Source: an uncultured Oscillospiraceae bacterium (GTDB lineage Bacteria > Bacillota > Clostridia > Oscillospirales > Ruminococcaceae). Taken from it: a stretch of 19,700 nt of DNA. Position numbers and translations under genes: made by a program. The notes below the pieces were generated by a model, which saw nothing but the letters and a program-made list of their open reading frames with translations, was not told the origin of the DNA and ran no database searches. The stretch is taken from NCBI GenBank assembly GCA_900546885.1, contig UREN01000041.1:1-19700 (forward strand). Reading direction: 5' to 3'. Of this stretch, positions 15,236-19,700 are shown piece by piece (positions within the stretch are counted from its first letter, which is position 1; each line of letters opens with the position of its first letter).

Positions 15236-16552
15236 ATGACGGCAGAGATTATTGCCGTGGGCACCGAGCTTTTGCTGGGTGATATTTTGAACACGAACGC
15301 GCAGTTCCTTTCGCAGCAGCTGGCGCAGCTTGGCATCACCGTGCACTTCCAAAGCGTGGTGGGCGACAACCCCGCCCGGCTGGAAAGCGTGGTGCGCCTT
15401 GCCATGCAGCGCAGCGATTTGCTGGTGTTCTCTGGCGGGCTTGGGCCCACGGATGACGACCTTACCAAACAGACGGTAGCGCGCGCCTTTGAAGATGAGC
15501 TGCGCTTTGACGAAGAAGAGCTGGCCCGTATCCGCGCATTTTTCGCCGCCTGGGGGCGCACCATGCCGCCCAACAACGAAAAACAGGCGTATGTGCCCGT
15601 GCGCGGCCGAAAGCTGCACAACGCCAACGGCACGGCGCCGGGCATGCTGTTTGAGGCAAAGGCGGGCGGCAAGTGGGCCGTGCTGCTGCCCGGCCCGCCC
15701 GCCGAGCTGCAGCCCATGTTTTTGAACGAAGTGAAGCCCTGGCTTGCGGGCCTGACAGACTGCGCGCTGCACTCGCTTGTGCTGCGTGTGGCGGGCATTG
15801 GCGAAAGCCACCTGGAGGGGAAAGTGGCCCACCTGCTGGCGGGCGAAAACCCCACGGCGGCGCTGTATGCCAAAACGGGCGAGGTGTTTATTCGCATTAC
15901 GGCAAAGGCGCAGGATGCCGCTGCCGCCGAGGCCATGTGCCGCGCGTTTGCGGGCGAGTTTTATGCCGTGCTGGGCGACGCCATCTACGGCGAGGACAGC
16001 GAGACGCTGGCGGCCGCCGCAGTGCACGCGCTGCAGAAAACGGGCGCCACGGCCGCCACGGCCGAAAGCTGCACGGGCGGGCTGGTTAGCGCGGCGCTTA
16101 CCGATGTGCCGGGCGCAAGCGAGGTGTTTGGCTTTGGCGCCTGCACCTATTCCAACGAACAGAAAATGCGTGTGCTGGGCGTTTCGGCCGAAACGCTGCG
16201 GCAGTATGGCGCCGTCTCGGCCGAGACGGCCGCCGAAATGGCGCAGGGCGTGCGCCGCGCCGCCGGGGCCGACTTTGGCATTGGCATCACCGGCATTGCC
16301 GGGCCGGGCGGCGGCACAAAAGAAAAGCCGGTGGGGCTTGTATTTCTGGCCGCGGCATGCGAAAATAAGGTGTATGTACAAAAACTGCTGATGGAAAACC
16401 GCACACGGGGCACCGTGCGCCAGTTTTCTGCCAAATATGCGCTGGAAATGCTGCGGCGGCTGGCACTTTCCCTGCCGCAGCCCGGGTGCGAGGCGTTTGC
16501 GCCCGGCACCCCCGCGCACCTGGGCGGCGCACAGGCGCCGCGCGACGCCTGA
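15236..16552 (+). CDS. cinA: CinA: MoCF-like domain plus PncC nicotinamide-nucleotide amidohydrolase domain
   Basis: A 438-residue cytoplasmic protein. The N-terminal MoCF/COG1058 domain (about 1-165), associated in CinA with ADP-ribose pyrophosphatase activity, has VGTELLLGDILNTNAQFLS and SGGLGPTDDD. A small KH-like linker domain (about 175-255) precedes the C-terminal PncC domain (about 260-415), which deamidates nicotinamide mononucleotide to nicotinate mononucleotide in NAD salvage. PncC motifs are intact: AESCTGG (S278), the TYSNEQK segment and GITGIAGPGGGT. The ATG at 15236 is preferred over the in-frame ATG at 15230 because the RBS would end only one base from the latter. CinA is competence- or damage-inducible in some species; no competence genes or LexA-like site are visible here. 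A related but degenerate protein is encoded 36 bases downstream. Confidence 0.95.
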   Translation: MTAEIIAVGTELLLGDILNTNAQFLSQQLAQLGITVHFQSVVGDNPARLESVVRLAMQRSDLLVFSGGLGPTDDDLTKQTVARAFEDELRFDEEELARIRAFFAAWGRTMPPNNEKQAYVPVRGRKLHNANGTAPGMLFEAKAGGKWAVLLPGPPAELQPMFLNEVKPWLAGLTDCALHSLVLRVAGIGESHLEGKVAHLLAGENPTAALYAKTGEVFIRITAKAQDAAAAEAMCRAFAGEFYAVLGDAIYGEDSETLAAAAVHALQKTGATAATAESCTGGLVSAALTDVPGASEVFGFGACTYSNEQKMRVLGVSAETLRQYGAVSAETAAEMAQGVRRAAGADFGIGITGIAGPGGGTKEKPVGLVFLAAACENKVYVQKLLMENRTRGTVRQFSAKYALEMLRRLALSLPQPGCEAFAPGTPAHLGGAQAPRDA

Positions 16553-16588
16553 CAGGGATGTTCAAATTCTCGTTTGGAGGACGCTACT

Positions 16589-17659
16589 ATGGATAAAAAT
16601 GTGGAAAAACAGCTGATTGTGCGCACGTTTGAGCCGGACATGGCCGTGCTGAAACAGGTGGCAAAGCAGATGAGCGGCATGCAGGACGTGGCGCTGAACC
16701 TGTTTGGCCAGGCGGGCGAGGTGCTGATTGTCATCACCGCGCGCGCCCATGCCCCCGCCGCGGCCACCGAGCTTACCGAGCGCATTGCCGAGCGCTTTGA
16801 AATGGCCCTGGGCGACGCGGCATACGGCCGCGGCAAGGGCAGCGTGGCCTATTTTGCCGCGGGCGAGCTGATGCAGGCCGAGGCGCTGGTGGCCGCGTCC
16901 GACCCAAAGACAGGCGGCCTTCTGGGCGAGGAATTCTCGCACACAAAGCGTGGCTCGAATGTGTTTGACTTCGGCGATTCCAGCTATCAGGATTCCCGCG
17001 TGGCCGCGAAAATCAAGGCCATGGCGGCAAAGAACTGCGACGCCACCTACCCGCCTCAGGTGGCCGCCGCGCGCGCCGTGGCTGCGGCCAAGTGCTCGAA
17101 GGCGGAGTTTGGCGTCTCGGTGACGGGCCTTGGCAAGGCAGGGCGGGACGTCTATATGGCAGTGGCCTATGGCAACCGCGTGTATGTGCGCCGCTTTGCC
17201 CAGACGCCGGACGCAGGCAAGCGCTGCGCCCTGGCTGCGCTGGACACCATCCGCCGCATTCTGCAGGGGGCAGACACGCCCGCCATGCGTGTGTTCAAGG
17301 CCAACAGCGATTTTGACTGGGACGCCCCCGAGACGGCCCGCCAAAAGGGCCGCCCCGCGCCTGCGGGCGGCGGCAAAAAGGGCAGCGGCATGCTGGCGCC
17401 CATCATTGTGCTGGTGGTGCTGCTGATTGCGCTGGGCATTGCCGTGTGGTATTTCTTCACCCACTTCACCCTCACCTCAGAGCCCAGCGTGCCCGCGGGC
17501 GGCTCCAGCTTCTCGCAGTCTGTTGCAGCGGGCAGCGGCAGCCTGCCCGCCAGCACCTCGCAGGCCGGCAGCGATGCGGGCAGCACGTCGCAGGCGCCCG
17601 CCCCGGGCTCGCAGTCTATGTCTTTGGGCGAAGACGGGGCCTATCATCCATTTGGCTGA
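16589..17659 (+). CDS. Membrane-anchored degenerate CinA C-terminal paralog
   Basis: A 356-residue protein. Residues about 30-230 align by eye with the KH-like and PncC parts of the CinA encoded just upstream: GEVLIVITARA against GEVFIRITAKA, ALGDAAYG against VLGDAIYG, VFDFGDSSY against VFGFGACTY, NRVYVRR against NKVYVQK. The MoCF domain is absent. The catalytic AESCTGG has become AASDPKTGG (102-110), and the glycine-rich GITGIAGPGGGT has become SVTGLGKAGRD (about 177-187), so amidohydrolase activity is unlikely. A Pro/Gly-rich linker (about 248-267) leads to one transmembrane helix (about 268-292), then a Ser/Ala/Pro/Gln-rich tail of about 60 residues, presumably outside. The start at 16589 follows GGAGG (16576-16580). 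It is probably co-transcribed with cinA and ends at a strong terminator. The function is unknown; a membrane ligand sensor is one possibility. Confidence 0.82.
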   Translation: MDKNVEKQLIVRTFEPDMAVLKQVAKQMSGMQDVALNLFGQAGEVLIVITARAHAPAAATELTERIAERFEMALGDAAYGRGKGSVAYFAAGELMQAEALVAASDPKTGGLLGEEFSHTKRGSNVFDFGDSSYQDSRVAAKIKAMAAKNCDATYPPQVAAARAVAAAKCSKAEFGVSVTGLGKAGRDVYMAVAYGNRVYVRRFAQTPDAGKRCALAALDTIRRILQGADTPAMRVFKANSDFDWDAPETARQKGRPAPAGGGKKGSGMLAPIIVLVVLLIALGIAVWYFFTHFTLTSEPSVPAGGSSFSQSVAAGSGSLPASTSQAGSDAGSTSQAPAPGSQSMSLGEDGAYHPFG

Positions 17660-17671
17660 ACCCTCTGAAGC

Positions 17672-17708
17672 AAAGCGCCCCTTCCCGGCCGGGAAGGGGC
17701 GCTTTTTT
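17672..17708 (+). terminator. Strong terminator after the cinA-paralog operon
   Basis: AAAGCGCCCCTTCCC (17672-17686) and GGGAAGGGGCGCTTT (17691-17705) are perfect complements around GGCC, with T6 at 17703-17708. It is the clearest terminator in the window. It lies 5 bases beyond the end of the convergent queH gene and may serve both strands. Confidence 0.93.
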
Positions 17709-17712
17709 CTGT

Positions 17713-18351
17713 TTATGCCTCTGCGTTTTGGGCGGCGCGGCGTGCCTCGGCCTCGCGCCTGGAAAACACACAGCCGCAGTAATCCTGCCGGTACATGCCG
17801 TATTCGGCGCTCAGCGCCGTGGAACGGCGAAAGCCGTCTGCCTTTTTAAAATCAGAGGGCAGCCATTTCACGCCGTACTCTTCCGCAATGGCCTGGCCCA
17901 GTTCATTTAACTTGGCGGCATTTTTATGCGGGCTGACAGACAGCGTGGTGCAGAAGTATTCGCACGAAAGCTGCTTTGCCAGCGCCGCGGCATGGCGCAG
18001 GCGCAGCGCATAGCAGGCAAAACAGCGCGCGCCGCCCTCGGGGATGTGCTCCAGGCCTTTTACCGCGGCGTAAAAGGCCTGCGGCTCGTAGGGGGCCACC
18101 AGCACCTGCGTGCCCCCGGCAAAGGGGGCGGCTGCGGCAAACCGCGTTTGCTCGGCCGCGCGGTGGGCATATTCCTCGGCTGTGTCGATGTTGGGGTTGT
18201 AGTAATCTACCGTCACCTCAAAATGGGGGCACAGCGTTTCCAGCACCGAACTGGAGCAGGGCCCGCAGCACGAGTGTAAAAGCAGCTTTGGCCGGCGCGC
18301 GCCGGTTTGCGCAAACACGCGCTTCATCTGCAGCATATAGTTTTCCGGCAT
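17713..18351 (-). CDS. queH: Epoxyqueuosine reductase QueH
   Basis: A 212-residue cytoplasmic iron-sulfur enzyme that reduces epoxyqueuosine to queuosine in tRNA, the last step of queuosine biosynthesis and a non-homologous replacement for the cobalamin-dependent QueG. The family's cysteine sets are all present: HSCCGPCSS (C28, C29, C32), RCFACYALR (C110, C113) and DYCGCVFS (C192, C194), along with the conserved YYNPNI segment. Length fits the former DUF208 family. The start at 18351 has AGGAGGG 6 bases upstream on the minus strand. No other queuosine genes are nearby, so precursor synthesis or salvage must be encoded elsewhere. It is transcribed alone, convergent with the cinA-paralog operon. 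Confidence 0.94.
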   Translation of the reverse strand: MPENYMLQMKRVFAQTGARRPKLLLHSCCGPCSSSVLETLCPHFEVTVDYYNPNIDTAEEYAHRAAEQTRFAAAAPFAGGTQVLVAPYEPQAFYAAVKGLEHIPEGGARCFACYALRLRHAAALAKQLSCEYFCTTLSVSPHKNAAKLNELGQAIAEEYGVKWLPSDFKKADGFRRSTALSAEYGMYRQDYCGCVFSRREAEARRAAQNAEA

Positions 18352-18452
18352 GGGTGGCCCTCCTGTTCTGCGGCCGCATTCACGCTGCCCGCCGCGCTGG
18401 CCGGCGCGGCAAAACGGCTGCGGCGCGTTTGCCCTGCATAGGGGTAAACCCT

Positions 18453-18461
18453 ATTATAGCA
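18453..18461 (-). promoter_or_regulatory. queH promoter, extended -10 (minus strand)
   Basis: On the minus strand TGC-TATAAT (18461-18453) is a perfect extended -10. No good -35 is seen at 16-18 bases (ATGCAC or GATGCA). Transcription would begin near 18446, about 95 bases before the queH start. Confidence 0.5.
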
Positions 18462-18483
18462 CATTTTGCAGCCGCGTGCATCG

Positions 18484-18506
18484 CGCCCTTTCGGGGGTGT
18501 TTTTTT
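18484..18506 (+). terminator. Short hairpin with T7 run, orphan plus-strand terminator-like element
   Basis: CGCCC (18484-18488) pairs with GGGTG (18495-18499) over a 6-base loop, then T7 (18500-18506). It points along the plus strand, but the gene upstream (queH) is on the minus strand. It could stop read-through into the candidate RNA locus, or be fortuitous. Confidence 0.35.
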
Positions 18507-18591
18507 GGCGTCACAGGTTTCCCACGCATTCTTTGCAAACTGTTCAGGCTTCTATCAAACTTTATTCACATTCTTCCTGTAATATCAGAAT

Positions 18592-18927
18592 TGCCACAAG
18601 GGCACATCACATAGGAAAGCGCAAGGCACAAGCCCCCCGCCAAGCGCCATGTGCACTTGTTCTGCGCGCGGCGTGCGGAACCCCGCTGCCAAATGCGCGC
18701 CGGGGCTTACCCAAAGAACCGTGTGCGGGCTGAAGCCTGCTGCACAAGGGAACAAAACAAGCCGGGCCGCCCGCTATGCTGCTTTGCATGAGGGCCGCCC
18801 GGCGGCAACCGGCAACCTTTCGGCACAACCGAAAGTTTCTACATAAATCGATACGTTTTTCCTCTTCTTTCACAACAGCACGGGTGCCCGCTTTCCCCTT
18901 TTGGGGCAGGCGGGCATTCGTGTTTTT
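18592..18927 (+). ncRNA. Candidate structured non-coding RNA
   Basis: The 720-base gap between queH and the DUF896 gene has no convincing reading frame. An AT-rich patch ends in a TAATAT -10 candidate (18580-18585), with no good -35. What follows is dense in base-pairing potential: AAGCCCC (18630-18636) with GGGGCTT (18702-18708); TTGTTCT (18657-18663) with GGAACAA (18749-18755), which would cross the first pairing; a hairpin at 18721-18745 with a TGAA loop; a mismatch-tolerant 11-bp stem at 18761-18772/18792-18803; CTTTCGG/CCGAAAG at 18817-18835; and a terminator at 18879-18927. I do not recognise RNase P, tmRNA, SRP or a known riboswitch by their conserved cores. 6S RNA or a class I do not know remains possible. 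The exact start is a guess. Confidence 0.35.
18879..18927 (+). terminator. Plus-strand intrinsic terminator in the queH-DUF896 gap
   Basis: Nested stems CACG/CGTG (18879-18882, 18919-18922), TGCCCGC/GCGGGCA (18885-18891, 18910-18916) and CCCC/GGGG (18895-18898, 18903-18906) around a TTTT loop, then T5 (18923-18927). It implies a plus-strand transcript arriving from upstream although no plus-strand protein gene precedes it. Confidence 0.75.
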
Positions 18928-18977
18928 GCCCAGAGTTTTACAAAATGGTGTCAGGTGTGCCGGGCCGCCCGGGAATG

Positions 18978-18986
18978 TGGTATAAT
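18978..18986 (+). promoter_or_regulatory. Promoter of the DUF896 gene, extended -10
   Basis: TGG-TATAAT (18978-18986) is a perfect extended -10; the -35 region is weak. A CCGGGC-C-GCCCGG inverted repeat (18960-18972) sits across the spacer and -35 region and could be an operator. The leader is about 80 bases. Confidence 0.55.
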
Positions 18987-19072
18987 AAACCTGCACGCCC
19001 CAAATGCCAGGGGCCGGCCGCGTTTGGCCGCAGACAAAAACGCCCGCCGGGGCATTGGGGAGGAAGCCTTAT

Positions 19073-19270
19073 ATGACAAAGGAAAAAATTGCGCGCCTCA
19101 ACGCGCTGGCGCAAAAAAGCCGCAGCCAGGGCCTGACAGAGCAGGAAAAGGCCGAGCAGGCCGCACTGCGCCGGGAGTATATCGACGCGATGAAGCGCTC
19201 GCTGAAAGCACAGCTGGACAGCACCGTGCTGGTAGAGCCGGACGGCACACGCCGCCCGCTGAAGAAATAG
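19073..19270 (+). CDS. DUF896 (YnzC-like) small protein
   Basis: A 65-residue protein. KIARLNALAQKSRSQGLTEQ followed by EKAEQAALRREYIDAMKRSL is the clear DUF896 signature: two helices joined at the GLT(E) turn. The C-terminal VEPDGTRRPLKK tail is also typical in position. In Bacillus subtilis the relative YnzC is in the SOS-regulated yneA operon, but no LexA-like GAAC-N4-GTTC site is visible by this promoter. The molecular role is unknown; it is presumably cytoplasmic. The ATG at 19073 has a strong GGGGAGGAAG (19057-19066) and begins the conserved domain; an in-frame ATG at 19004 would lie in the leader. Length matches the family (about 60-80 residues). Confidence 0.9.
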   Translation: MTKEKIARLNALAQKSRSQGLTEQEKAEQAALRREYIDAMKRSLKAQLDSTVLVEPDGTRRPLKK

Positions 19271-19271
19271 G

Positions 19272-19310
19272 GCGGCGGGCCTCGTTTCCCAGGTAGGGAA
19301 ACGCCGCCGC
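19272..19310 (+). terminator. Bulged hairpin after the DUF896 gene
   Basis: GCGGCGG (19272-19278), a 4-base bulge, and CGTTTCCC (19283-19290) pair with GGGAAACG (19296-19303) and CCGCCGC (19304-19310). The stem totals 15 bp with an AGGTA loop. No T-run follows, so it may be a weak terminator or an mRNA-stabilising structure. Confidence 0.45.
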
Positions 19311-19345
19311 ACACAGGGCCGCGCAGGAAAGGAGGGGACGGCTGC

Positions 19346-19700
19346 ATGGCACAGGAACAGGACAGAGACATCCATCTGCCGCAGCCGAGCGCTGCGCCGC
19401 GGGCACAGCACCCCAAAACGGCGCCGCGGGCCGTGCCGCTGGACGAGGCCGCGTTCCGCAACCTTCCCCTGCAGGACGACAGCGCCGTGTTTTCGGCCCT
19501 GGAGGATGGGGCGGGCGCGGCGCCCCGTGTGCCCGCCGCGGGCACGCGGCAGATGGGCGGCCATCCCGCAGGTACGGCGCAGGGCGCCGTGCCCCTGGAC
19601 GAGGCCGCGTTTCGCGCGGCGGCACAGCCCCGGCAAAACGCGCCGCAGGGCTTTTCGGCCCTGGAAGATGCCGCGGCCCGGCCGCACAGCGGGCGCGCGC
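19346..19700 (+). CDS. N-terminal part of a repetitive protein of unknown function (runs off the window)
   Basis: An open frame of 118 complete codons from ATG 19346 to the window edge, with AAAGGAGGGG (19328-19337) as a strong RBS. The protein is rich in Ala, Pro, Gln and Arg and looks disordered and soluble, with no signal peptide. Two internal copies of a motif are visible: AVPLDEAAFR followed after about 13-14 residues by FSALED, at residues about 29-53 and 82-108. It follows the DUF896 gene by 75 bases on the same strand. I do not recognise the family; the repeats could be short linear interaction motifs ahead of a folded or membrane domain beyond the window. Confidence 0.7.
   Translation, partial: MAQEQDRDIHLPQPSAAPRAQHPKTAPRAVPLDEAAFRNLPLQDDSAVFSALEDGAGAAPRVPAAGTRQMGGHPAGTAQGAVPLDEAAFRAAAQPRQNAPQGFSALEDAAARPHSGRA

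Noticed and set aside
13493..16519. Very long open frame (about 1000 codons) on the minus strand opposite nifS-like, thiI and cinA
   Set aside because: It mirrors three clearly conserved plus-strand genes. Low stop frequency is expected opposite GC-rich codons, and the translation is Arg/His/Ala/Gly-rich with no domain.
18640..18850. RNase P RNA, tmRNA or SRP RNA in the large gap
   Set aside because: The conserved cores I would expect (RNase P GAGGAAAGTCC, tmRNA 3' acceptor with GTTCGA, SRP GGAAGGAAGCAGC-like loop) are not seen on either strand.

Overview
The window looks like chromosomal core sequence from a GC-rich member of the Clostridia, most likely Oscillospiraceae/Ruminococcaceae (Faecalibacterium-Subdoligranulum type). 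This is inferred from gene content (ftsEX with a coiled-coil LytM peptidase, short ThiI beside a NifS-like desulfurase, QueH, a DUF896 protein, a PucR-type regulator), from strong GC preference at third codon positions, and from TTGCAN/TATAAT-type promoters. I saw no rRNA, tRNA, CRISPR array, integrase or transposase.

Layout. 1-288: an 11-bp perfect inverted repeat and a three-unit tandem repeat in front of an RsuA-family pseudouridine synthase (289-999). 1122-6623: a promoter and leader hairpin, a PucR-type regulator, then a same-strand cell-envelope cluster: ftsE and ftsX (overlapping at ATGA), a secreted coiled-coil/M23 EnvC-like protein, and an S41/CtpA-like protein whose nucleophile serine is replaced by alanine. 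A hairpin terminator ends 7 bases before the ribosome-binding site of rsmA/ksgA (6722-7600). 7606-8532: a terminator, a minus-strand lipoprotein gene, and a divergent control region with a 16-bp palindrome and an 11-bp-period direct repeat. 8533-12631: an overlapping operon of OmpR-type response regulator, sensor kinase and a large membrane-anchored extracytoplasmic protein with a Cys/Cys/His/Cys motif. 12746-17659: a strong promoter, a NifS-like cysteine desulfurase, thiI, cinA, and a membrane-anchored, catalytically degenerate relative of the CinA C-terminal half, closed by a strong terminator. 17713-18351 (minus): queH. 18352-19072 has no convincing protein gene but holds the queH promoter and a string of stem-loops ending in a plus-strand terminator, a candidate structured RNA. 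19073-19270 is a DUF896 protein, and 19346 to the end is the start of an internally repetitive unknown protein.

How the genes fit together. FtsEX is an ATP-driven transmembrane switch for peptidoglycan hydrolases; the next gene encodes a plausible partner hydrolase, and the S41-like protein may be a non-catalytic adaptor. The desulfurase can supply persulfide sulfur to ThiI for 4-thiouridine in tRNA. RsuA, RsmA, ThiI and QueH make the window rich in rRNA/tRNA modification. The least explained items are the membrane CinA relative, the inactive S41 protein, the third gene of the two-component operon and the candidate RNA.
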